This document shows positions 1 to 6,543 of a stretch of DNA of 41,224 nt, piece after piece. Below the pieces are notes generated by a model that saw nothing but the letters and a program-made list of their open reading frames with translations, made no database searches and had not been told where the DNA came from. This stretch comes from Lentisphaerota bacterium (lineage in GTDB: Bacteria; Verrucomicrobiota; Kiritimatiellia; Kiritimatiellales; Pontiellaceae): NCBI GenBank assembly GCA_012729265.1, contig JAAYDL010000347.1, positions 1 through 41,224 of the forward strand, written 5' to 3'. How positions within the stretch are numbered: the stretch's first letter is position 1; each line of letters begins with the position of its first letter. Made by a program: the position numbers and the translations under genes.

Positions 1-140
1 AAAGGCGGAATATCGGTTTTTTATTCATAATAATCGTCGTTGGTTTTGTGTGAGAACAAAAGAAATCTGAGTCCCAAGTTAATAGTCAATCTGTCCCTGC
101 AAATCAACACCTTCCTGTTGGTGAAATACGTAGGTTTGTA

Positions 141-1064
141 TCACTGTTCTTTCGTATTTCCAACGGCATCAAAAATGGTGTCCGTATAGTTTTTGTTTAC
201 GTTGCCAGCAAAAACCATGATGCCCGCTTTGGGGGTTTCCTGTGGCTCCCACGCGCAATGGGCCAATACGCTCTCCAGTGAGTTATAATCGAGCACCATG
301 CCGTTCATCACCTTTCCGGCTCCAATGATATCGGCATATTGGTTAAAGCGCGTCTGGTTGTTCTGGAAGTAGCCCATGTCCTCCACAAAATTAAAATAAG
401 CGGCGGTTTCGAGGTTTTTCCCGATTGCGTTGCCCGCTGCCGCGCCGGAATAAATGGCGGCAGTGTAAATAGTGCTGTCCGGATTAATCGATTTCGGACC
501 AAAATATTTTCCAAACTCCCGGACGAGGTTGATGAAGTTTTGGTTGGCTGGACCCGAAAAATGCTCTACGTCCAGAGCGATTCCATCAAACGGAACCTTC
601 TGGGCCATTTCATATACCAGAGCGGCATATTCCTCGTAGGTTTTTCCTTCGCCTGCATAGTCGGTAAACGGGATCTCCGTTTGCCACGACTGCGTATCGT
701 CCACGTTCATCAGGACAAGAATGCCGCGCGCCTGAAGCGTGTGAATGTCGGCGATGATCTGTTCATAGCGAGTGTACGGCCCGTCCGAAATGGATAGGAT
801 ATACGCATCGTCTTTTCCATAGTGCTCAGGATCTGCCAGTTCAAAAATGTTGCCCTCGAAGAGAACGATAATGTTCGCTTTGTCGGAAAAATCGGTTAAG
901 GAAAGCTTTTCCTGCCCGACCGGAGTGGCATCAAATGCATAATAGGCTACACGGTTGTTCCATGCCTCAGGAATTGAACGTCTGGGCGACGTGGTGCACG
1001 CCACACCGAACAGCAGTGGAACAACAGCAAGAGAATCAAGGCGATTAAAAAAAGGACATTTCAT
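141..1064 (-). CDS. Secreted GH18 endo-beta-N-acetylglucosaminidase-like lipoprotein
   Basis: 307-aa protein. The start is the ATG at 1064, which has GGAG ten bases upstream; an in-frame start further out would place a non-signal-like stretch before the hydrophobic leader. The N-terminus (SLAVVPLLFGVACTTS) looks like a lipoprotein signal with Cys23 as candidate lipidation site, although residue -3 is Gly, so the lipobox is imperfect. Residues 160-167 read DGIALDVE, matching the GH18 DGxxxDxE active-site strand, with Glu167 as predicted acid. Layout and length resemble the EndoH/EndoF branch of GH18, which cleaves the chitobiose core of N-glycans. Likely role is surface glycan processing. It is the only carbohydrate-active gene recognised here and no transporter or sulfatase lies beside it. 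Family call fairly sure; substrate is inference. Confidence 0.7.
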   Translation of the reverse strand: MKCPFFNRLDSLAVVPLLFGVACTTSPRRSIPEAWNNRVAYYAFDATPVGQEKLSLTDFSDKANIIVLFEGNIFELADPEHYGKDDAYILSISDGPYTRYEQIIADIHTLQARGILVLMNVDDTQSWQTEIPFTDYAGEGKTYEEYAALVYEMAQKVPFDGIALDVEHFSGPANQNFINLVREFGKYFGPKSINPDSTIYTAAIYSGAAAGNAIGKNLETAAYFNFVEDMGYFQNNQTRFNQYADIIGAGKVMNGMVLDYNSLESVLAHCAWEPQETPKAGIMVFAGNVNKNYTDTIFDAVGNTKEQ

Positions 1065-1301
1065 TGGTTCATTTCTCCATAAAATTAAACGCACCAACGT
1101 TGCCTCAATCCACTCTATAGAGCAAGGGTGGAGACTCCAATATCCGAAGGTCCTCAATCTAACACCACATGCCACTTTTCAACGCGATTTTCAACGAATA
1201 GGAAAAAATAACCCTTTCTTAAATCGGAAAAATTGCGGAGTGCTCAAGTAACACTAAAATCAATTTGCGGCGGGGTGGGCGATTTCCTAAAGTGCATACC
1301 T

Positions 1302-2396
1302 ATGAAAAAGACACCGCTGCACAAAAAGCATTTGGAACTAGGGGCCCGTATGGGTGAATTCGGCGGCTGGGATATGCCGATTCAGTATGCAGGAATCCTT
1401 CAGGAGCATGAACATACGCGCTCGAAGGTTTCCGTGTTCGATATCTGCCACATGGGCGAATTTGAGCTGATCGGACCGTCCGCCTGCGAAGATCTGGAAA
1501 AGCTGCTGACCTGTGACGTCGCCTCCCTGAAAGTCGGTCAGGTGCGTTATGGGTTTATGCTCAATGAAGAAGGCGGAACTATTGACGATCTGACCTGCTA
1601 TCGCTTGGAAGAGGAGCGATATATGCTGGTGGTAAATGCCGGAACGATCGAGAAGGATGCGGCATGGATTCGGGTGCAACTTTCTGAAGCCACGCTTTTT
1701 TCGGACCTGTCCGATTCGCTCGCAAAATTGGATGTGCAGGGTCCAAAGGCAGCTGATGCGCTTAATGACGTGCTGAATGGACGCCTTCCAGCGTTGGGTT
1801 ATTTTCGTTTCGCGGAGGTGGAGACTGAGGAGTTTTCCTGTCTGATCAGCCGGACGGGTTACACGGGCGAGCTGGGGTATGAAGTTTATCTTCCGGTTGC
1901 TGCCGTTGAGTCGTTCTGGGATCAGCTGCTGGCGCATCCAATGGTGGAGCCGGCGGGGCTGGGGGCACGCGATACGCTTCGTCTGGAGATGGGCTATTCA
2001 CTCTACGGACACGAGCTGTCGGAGGCGGATACGCCCGTTTCGACATCGCGCGGAATGTTTATTAACAGCGAAAAGGAATTTATCGGGAAGGCACCCGTTC
2101 TTGCGGCGTTGGAAAAACCGGAACGTTATCTGGTTGGGTTAAAATTTGATTCCAAGCGGGCTGCACGGGCGCATGATAAAGTTTTTTATGCGGGCGAAGA
2201 GGTTGGCGAAATCTCCAGTGGTTCCTTGGCCCCGAGTTTGGACGTGGCGGTGGCGATGGCGTTTGTGAAACCCACCTTGGCCGAAGTCGGGCAGATGTTT
2301 GAGGTCGAAATTCGTGGGAAACTTTTCCCCGCAGAGGTGGTTGATCTTCCGTTTTATAAAGAGGGTTCTGCAAGAAGAACCACTAATCTTCACTAA
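1302..2396 (+). CDS. gcvT: Glycine cleavage system T protein (aminomethyltransferase)
   Basis: 364-aa GcvT, the usual family length. It transfers the methylene group from aminomethyl-lipoyl GcvH to tetrahydrofolate and releases ammonia. The N-terminus (KTPLHKKHLELGARMGEFGGWDMP) and the following HTRSKVSVFDICHMGE and TGYTGELGYE blocks are typical of the family. The ATG at 1302 is chosen because homology begins there; the preceding bases are a poor ribosome site. The family normally ends soon after VVDLPFYK; here the last eleven residues (EGSARRTTNLH) run into a palindromic repeat, so the C-terminal tail and stop codon are repeat-derived. First gene of the gcv cluster; gcvPA follows 75 bp later. 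gcvH is not between them or elsewhere in the window. Confidence 0.95.
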   Translation: MKKTPLHKKHLELGARMGEFGGWDMPIQYAGILQEHEHTRSKVSVFDICHMGEFELIGPSACEDLEKLLTCDVASLKVGQVRYGFMLNEEGGTIDDLTCYRLEEERYMLVVNAGTIEKDAAWIRVQLSEATLFSDLSDSLAKLDVQGPKAADALNDVLNGRLPALGYFRFAEVETEEFSCLISRTGYTGELGYEVYLPVAAVESFWDQLLAHPMVEPAGLGARDTLRLEMGYSLYGHELSEADTPVSTSRGMFINSEKEFIGKAPVLAALEKPERYLVGLKFDSKRAARAHDKVFYAGEEVGEISSGSLAPSLDVAVAMAFVKPTLAEVGQMFEVEIRGKLFPAEVVDLPFYKEGSARRTTNLH

Positions 2397-2450
2397 TTTA
2401 CACTAATCATTTTTTAGAGAATTAATGCTGATTAGTGTTAATTAGTGGTT
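2378..2450. repeat. CACTAAT-word inverted repeat at the gcvT end
   Basis: AACCACTAAT (2378-2387) and ACACTAATCA (2400-2409) are matched in inverted orientation by TGATTAGTGT (2429-2438) and ATTAGTGGTT (2441-2450). The left arm holds one extra CACTAAT word. The left arm overlaps the last codons and stop of gcvT and the whole element fills the gcvT-gcvPA gap. It could fold in the mRNA and set relative expression, or may be a dispersed repeat of no function. Confidence 0.85.
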
Positions 2451-2471
2451 GGTTTGAAAGGGTAGTTGGAT

Positions 2472-3818
2472 ATGAAAAAGACACCGTTTTGTGCGACGAG
2501 CGAGCAGGATCAGCAGGTCATGTTCGATTCGCTGGGTATTCGTGATTTTGATGATCTGTTTGCCGCGATTCCTTCCTCGCTGCGGGCGAAGGAGTTGAAT
2601 ATTCCCGAGGGGATCTCTGAAATGGGGATGATGCAGCAGATTCGTAAATTAGCGCGCAAAAACTCGACCCATCTGATTAATTTCTGCGGTGCAGGGTTTT
2701 ATGATCATTATATTCCGGCGGCGGTCGATGCGCTATCGAGCCGCGGCGAGTTTTACACGGCCTATACGCCATATCAACCCGAGGCCTCGCAAGGTACACT
2801 GCAGGCGGCGTTTGAGTTTCAGACGGCGATTTGCCGGTTGACGGGTATGGAGGTGGCCAATGCGTCATTGTTCGATGGTGGAACGGCGCTGTTTGAAGGA
2901 ATTATGATGGCGCTGCGCGATACGAAGCGCAACAAGGTGCTGGTGGATGAAGGCGTGAATCCCATCTATCGCACCATGCTCCGCTGCTATACGCAGAATC
3001 TGTCCGTTGATTATCAGGAAATTGCTCTCTCGAAAAACGGCGTGGCCGATCGAAAAGCGTATGCTGAAGCGCTGGACGGAGAAGTCGGAGCGGTGGTGCT
3101 GCAGAATCCTAACTTTTTCGGCTGTCTGGATAATTTAACGGAGTTGATCGAGAAGACTCATGCGGTCGGGGCGCTGGCCATTATGTCGGTTTATCCGATG
3201 GCGCTTTCGCATGTAGAAACCCCCGGCGCGATGGGGGCGGATATTGTCACGGGCGAAGGGCAGAGTCTGGGGCTTCCGCTCAACTTCGGCGGGCCATATC
3301 TCGGTTTTATGGCGACCACGAAGGCGCTGGTGCGTAAAATGCCGGGCCGTATCGTGGGCGAGACGAGCGATGCACAAGGGCGGCGCGGTTATGTGCTGAC
3401 GCTGCAGGCACGCGAACAGCACATCCGCCGCGAAAAGGCGACCTCCAATATTTGCTCCAATGTGCAGCTCTGTGCGCTTCGCGCCATCATTTATCTGTCG
3501 CTCGTCGGACGCGAAGGCTTTCAGGAGGTCGGGCGCGACTGTATGGACCGTGCGAGCTACGCCTGGCACAAGCTCACCAAAATTCCCGGAGTAACGCCCG
3601 CGTTTAACCGCCGCTTCTTCAATGAGTTTGCGTTGCGTCTGCCGAAGGATGCCTCCGACGTCGTGAGCGCACTGGTCGACCAAGGCATTGCCGCCGGTTT
3701 CCCGGTCGGTCGATATTACAAAGGAATGGAAAATGTTCTCCTCCTCTCCTTCACGGAAAAGCGCACGAAAGAGGAGATCGATATTCTGTTGGCCAAACTC
3801 GAAAGTGTGTTGGCGTGA
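2472..3818 (+). CDS. gcvPA: Glycine dehydrogenase (decarboxylating) subunit 1
   Basis: 448-aa N-terminal half of the split P protein, which with GcvPB forms the PLP-dependent glycine decarboxylase of the glycine cleavage complex. Family features include the start region FDSLGIRDFDDLFAAIP, NFCGAGFYDHYIPAAVDAL, the YTPYQPEASQGTLQAAFEFQ block, and the end region GYVLTLQAREQHIRREKATSNICS. Start taken at the ATG at 2472, with AAAGGG nine bases upstream; an in-frame TTG lies six bases earlier. The PLP lysine is on the partner subunit. In most split-P genomes gcvPB follows directly; here 1276 bp carrying three unrelated genes separate them. Confidence 0.95.
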   Translation: MKKTPFCATSEQDQQVMFDSLGIRDFDDLFAAIPSSLRAKELNIPEGISEMGMMQQIRKLARKNSTHLINFCGAGFYDHYIPAAVDALSSRGEFYTAYTPYQPEASQGTLQAAFEFQTAICRLTGMEVANASLFDGGTALFEGIMMALRDTKRNKVLVDEGVNPIYRTMLRCYTQNLSVDYQEIALSKNGVADRKAYAEALDGEVGAVVLQNPNFFGCLDNLTELIEKTHAVGALAIMSVYPMALSHVETPGAMGADIVTGEGQSLGLPLNFGGPYLGFMATTKALVRKMPGRIVGETSDAQGRRGYVLTLQAREQHIRREKATSNICSNVQLCALRAIIYLSLVGREGFQEVGRDCMDRASYAWHKLTKIPGVTPAFNRRFFNEFALRLPKDASDVVSALVDQGIAAGFPVGRYYKGMENVLLLSFTEKRTKEEIDILLAKLESVLA

Positions 3819-3823
3819 TACGT

Positions 3824-3852
3824 CGTAATGCGTACTACGTATTGCGTAATTT
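3824..3852. repeat. Left terminal inverted repeat of the TA cassette
   Basis: 29 bp six bases after the gcvPA stop. Its first 11 and last 11 bases, taken together, equal the reverse complement of 5062-5083 exactly; the difference is one extra 7-base word (CTACGTA) in the middle. It belongs to the CGTAAT/CGCAAT word family also seen at 30838-30900. Confidence 0.8.
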
Positions 3853-3932
3853 TGCGGGTGAGATGAAGTGCTTGACTGCGGACGGTATGGCTCTTTGGTG
3901 AAGCGGGCGTTGTTAGTTTTTGGAGGTGAATC

Positions 3933-4235
3933 GTGTTTGCTGTAGTTACATCAAAGGGGCGAGTAACGATTCCAATTGAGGTTCGACGAAGATTCGGTAT
4001 CAAGGCGGGCAGTAAGCTTGATTTTGTGATTACGGAAGATGGGCGAATGGAAGTCATTCCCATGACGGATTCGATGCTGAATTTAAAGGGAATGGTTCCA
4101 AAGCCGAAGAAGGCACTGGCCTTGGAGGAAATGGACGAGGCCATTGGTGAGAGAAATGTAGACGGAGCATTCTGCTTCGTTGTTGGGAAATTGCGGAGAG
4201 GGCACAACGCGGCTGGAAGCTCGCGTCTACGATGA
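3933..4235 (+). CDS. AbrB/MazE/SpoVT-type DNA-binding protein, putative antitoxin
   Basis: 100 aa from a GTG start with a strong GGAGG seven bases upstream. Residues 1-45 (VTSKGRVTIPIEVRRRFGIK then GSKLDFV) are a swapped-hairpin AbrB fold, as in VapB/MazE antitoxins and AbrB regulators. Such proteins bind their own promoter and often neutralise a neighbouring toxin. The partner here is not a PIN or MazF toxin but a zeta-like kinase gene that overlaps by four bases (ATGA), so pairing is inferred from context only. After EEMDEAIGE the C-terminal ~27 residues look unlike the family and are encoded by what seems to be another palindromic repeat (4158-4230); the native end may have been lost. Confidence 0.75.
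   Translation: MFAVVTSKGRVTIPIEVRRRFGIKAGSKLDFVITEDGRMEVIPMTDSMLNLKGMVPKPKKALALEEMDEAIGERNVDGAFCFVVGKLRRGHNAAGSSRLR
4158..4230. repeat. Imperfect inverted repeat in the AbrB gene end
   Basis: GTAGACGGAGCATTC from 4158 resembles the reverse complement of GCTTCCAGC-type arm 4212-4230 (ends CGCGTCTAC); both outer arms read GTAGACG on opposite strands. It would explain the odd C-terminus of the AbrB-type protein. Arms match only partly, so this is tentative. Confidence 0.4.
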
Positions 4236-4825
4236 GTAAAATGAATAGGGAAAGACCAATCTGTTATGTGATTGCCGGGCCGAACGGTGCCGGAAAGACG
4301 ACATTTGCTTTGCGTTATTTGAAAGAGCTGACGGGGTGCCGGAGTTTTGTTAATGCAGACCTCATAGCAGACGGTTTGTCGCCGCTTGATCCGTCGAAAG
4401 CACAGATGGAAGCCGGGAGAATCTTGCTGCGCGAGATTCGTTCGTGTGTGCAGCGGGGCGAGGATTTTGCATTTGAAACGACGCTTTCAGGAAAGAGCTA
4501 TGCGCGGTTGTTGAAGGAGTTGCGCGTTGAAGGATGGAAGATCGTGTTGTTCTATTTGTGGATTCCGAGTGCACAGTTTTCTGCGGCGCGGGTGCGTCAG
4601 CGAGTGGAGTCCGGCGGGCACGACATTCCGGTGGATGCGATTCTGCGGCGGTATTGCAGAACGGTTTCTAATTTTCTGAATGTGTTTGTTCCGTTGTGTG
4701 ATGAGGTGATGTGCTACGACAACTCTGAAATGAATCCTGTTCCTGTCTTTTCGGATTGTTTGGGTGAGAGGTCTGTGTTGGATAATGCTCGTTTTAGATT
4801 TATTCTGGAGAGTGCTCATGAGTGA
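4232..4825 (+). CDS. Zeta-toxin-like P-loop kinase
   Basis: 197 aa. Residues 16-24 form a Walker A motif (GPNGAGKTT), followed by NADLIADGLSPLDP, FAFETTLSG and a lid-like RVRQRVESGGHDIPVD block, the order seen in zeta-toxin/UDP-N-acetylglucosamine kinase-like proteins. Zeta toxins phosphorylate UDP-GlcNAc and block wall synthesis; some homologues of this small chromosomal class have no proven toxicity. The start ATG overlaps the AbrB-type stop; no good ribosome site is visible, so translational coupling is likely. An ATG three codons downstream is an alternative. The stop overlaps the start of the next small gene by eight bases, so the three genes form one tight unit between gcvPA and gcvPB. 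Confidence 0.8.
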   Translation: MSKMNRERPICYVIAGPNGAGKTTFALRYLKELTGCRSFVNADLIADGLSPLDPSKAQMEAGRILLREIRSCVQRGEDFAFETTLSGKSYARLLKELRVEGWKIVLFYLWIPSAQFSAARVRQRVESGGHDIPVDAILRRYCRTVSNFLNVFVPLCDEVMCYDNSEMNPVPVFSDCLGERSVLDNARFRFILESAHE

Positions 4826-5015
4826 AAAAAGCATACTTAAAAAAACAGAAGAGGCTCGCGAATGTATGAAACGAGCGGTTCATGATGAGTTGGTAAAGAA
4901 GGCGAAGTTGGGGCAGGATGTGATCATCAACCGCAATGGGGAGCCGCACAAGATTTCGGCGGCAGAGGCGTTGCGGATTCAGGAAGCGGAGTCGGAGAAG
5001 TACGGGGAAAAATGA
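4818..5015 (+). CDS. Small 65-aa protein, possible partner of the zeta-like kinase
   Basis: Unrecognised 65-aa, lysine- and glutamate-rich, mostly helical protein (starts MSEKSILKKTEEA, ends AESEKYGEK). The start at 4818 has GGAGAG eight bases upstream and overlaps the kinase stop, which supports real, coupled translation. Residues 35-47 (QDVIINRNGEPHK) look like a small turn-strand motif of the kind seen in short proteins encoded next to zeta-like genes. It may be the true antitoxin of the cassette, which would leave the AbrB-type protein as regulator; nothing in the sequence decides between them. Confidence 0.6.
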   Translation: MSEKSILKKTEEARECMKRAVHDELVKKAKLGQDVIINRNGEPHKISAAEALRIQEAESEKYGEK

Positions 5016-5028
5016 TTTTATATGGGTT

Positions 5029-5060
5029 AGGGAGACCAGCTCCGACGGAGCGTCGCCCTC
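5029..5060. repeat. GCTCCG-A-CGGAGC quasi-palindrome
   Basis: Imperfect palindrome centred on 5045: GCTCCG, A, CGGAGC is perfect, and the flanks AGGGAGACCA and GTCGCCCTC pair partly. It abuts the right terminal inverted repeat of the TA cassette and resembles REP-type elements. Confidence 0.6.
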
Positions 5061-5061
5061 T

Positions 5062-5083
5062 AAATTACGCAATACGCATTACG
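5062..5083. repeat. Right terminal inverted repeat of the TA cassette
   Basis: 22 bp, exact reverse complement of the left element at 3824-3852 except that the left copy has one extra 7-base word. It ends immediately before the GGAG (5082-5085) that serves as ribosome site for gcvPB. Confidence 0.8.
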
Positions 5084-5094
5084 GAGTAAGCAAT

Positions 5095-6543
5095 ATGAAA
5101 CTGATTTATGAAAAGTCATCGCCGGGGCGTTCCGGGGTGCAGATGTCGTCGATTAAAATCTCGGAGAATGAGGAGATTCCGGCCGAGTATCTGCGGAGTC
5201 AGCCGGCGGAGCTTCCGGAGGTTTCGGAGGCGGAAGTGGTTCGTCATTTTACGGCGCTTTCCCGACTTAATTTTTCGGTGGACACCCATTTTTATCCGCT
5301 GGGATCCTGCACGATGAAGTATAATCCGAAGGCGTGCGAGGCGGCGGCCAATCTGCCGGAGCTGACGGGTGTGCATCCGCTGTGGCCGCAGTTGAGAGGC
5401 GGGGGTTTGCTCACGCAGGGCTCGCTGGCGATACTCTATCATACGGAGCGGCTGCTTTCGGAGGCGACCGGACTGGATGAGTTTACACTACAGCCGATGT
5501 CGGGTGCGCACGGGGAGCTGACGGGCGTGATGATAATAGCGGCCTATCACAAGGATCGCGGGAATGAGAAGGATCATATCATTATTCCGGATTCGGCGCA
5601 CGGAACCAACCCGGCCAGCGCGCACTTGGCGGGATATAAGGTGGTGACGATTCCTTCCGACAGTAAAGGAGTGATGGACTTTGAGCTGTTTAAGGCGGCG
5701 CTGAATGAAAAAACGGCCGGCGTAATGCTGACCGCCCCGAATACGCTCGGGGTGTTTAATACGCGGATCAAGGAGATCTGTGATGCGGTTCACGAAGTGG
5801 ATGGGTTGATGTATTATGACGGTGCCAACTTTAATGCAATTATGGGCCGGTATCGTCCCGGCGATATGGGGTTTGATATCTGCCATCTTAATCTGCATAA
5901 GTCGTTTGGGACTCCGCACGGCGGAGGAGGTCCTGGTGCCGGACCTGTAGGCGTGGCGGAAAAACTGCGGCCTTATCTTCCGATTTCGCGCGTGGTGAAA
6001 ACCAACGACGGCACCTATTCGCTTAATTATGATGCGCCGAAGAGCATCGGTTATATTGCTCCGTTTTATGGTAATTTCGGGATCGTTGCACGCGCGTACG
6101 CCTATTTGCTCTGCCTTGGACGTGACGGTATGCTTGGAACCAGTAACCGTGCGGTGCTTAATGCGAACTATCTTCAGGAAAAGCTGCGCCCGCTCTTCGA
6201 CGAGAAATACAAAGGCCGCTGCATGCATGAGTTTGTCTTTTCCGGCAAGTGCCTTGCCCAATACGGCGTTCACACGCTGGATCTGGCGAAGGGGATGATT
6301 GATCGGGGAATTCATCCGCCGACGATTTATTTCCCGCTCAACGTGCCTGAATCCTTTATGGTGGAACCGACCGAGACGGAAGACCGCGATACGCTCGACT
6401 ATTTTGTGAGCGTGGTCGAAGAGCTGTTTGAGCTGGCAAAAACTGATCCTGACAAATTGCACGAAGCGCCGGTTTCGACTCCGGTTGGCCGTTTGGATGA
6501 AGTCAAGGCCGCGCGTGAGATGCGTTTGGTTGCTGAGCGTTAA
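5095..6543 (+). CDS. gcvPB: Glycine dehydrogenase (decarboxylating) subunit 2
   Basis: 482-aa C-terminal half of the split P protein, normal length. It carries the PLP site: HLNLHKSFGTPHGGGGPGAG with Lys269 as Schiff-base lysine. Other family blocks are LGSCTMKYNPK near the start, TLQPMSGAHGE and DSAHGTNPASAH. The start is the ATG at 5095 with GGAG eight bases upstream, right at the edge of the repeat that closes the TA cassette. With GcvPA it decarboxylates glycine onto lipoyl-GcvH. Its TAA stop overlaps, in TTAA, the stop of the convergent gene on the other strand. Whether transcription from gcvT still reaches it through the inserted cassette is unclear. Confidence 0.95.
   Translation: MKLIYEKSSPGRSGVQMSSIKISENEEIPAEYLRSQPAELPEVSEAEVVRHFTALSRLNFSVDTHFYPLGSCTMKYNPKACEAAANLPELTGVHPLWPQLRGGGLLTQGSLAILYHTERLLSEATGLDEFTLQPMSGAHGELTGVMIIAAYHKDRGNEKDHIIIPDSAHGTNPASAHLAGYKVVTIPSDSKGVMDFELFKAALNEKTAGVMLTAPNTLGVFNTRIKEICDAVHEVDGLMYYDGANFNAIMGRYRPGDMGFDICHLNLHKSFGTPHGGGGPGAGPVGVAEKLRPYLPISRVVKTNDGTYSLNYDAPKSIGYIAPFYGNFGIVARAYAYLLCLGRDGMLGTSNRAVLNANYLQEKLRPLFDEKYKGRCMHEFVFSGKCLAQYGVHTLDLAKGMIDRGIHPPTIYFPLNVPESFMVEPTETEDRDTLDYFVSVVEELFELAKTDPDKLHEAPVSTPVGRLDEVKAAREMRLVAER

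Noticed and set aside
2-70. Possible 3' end of a plus-strand gene at the left edge
   Set aside because: An open frame ends at 70, but another frame ends at 51 and neither has recognisable sequence. Nothing supports a choice in 1-140.
1121-1170. Possible glycine riboswitch upstream of gcvT
   Set aside because: There is GGAGACTCC and CCGAAGG in the right order, but the GGCAA after CCGAAGG and the closing CUCUCAGG part are missing, and there is no second aptamer. Infernal with the glycine riboswitch model would decide.
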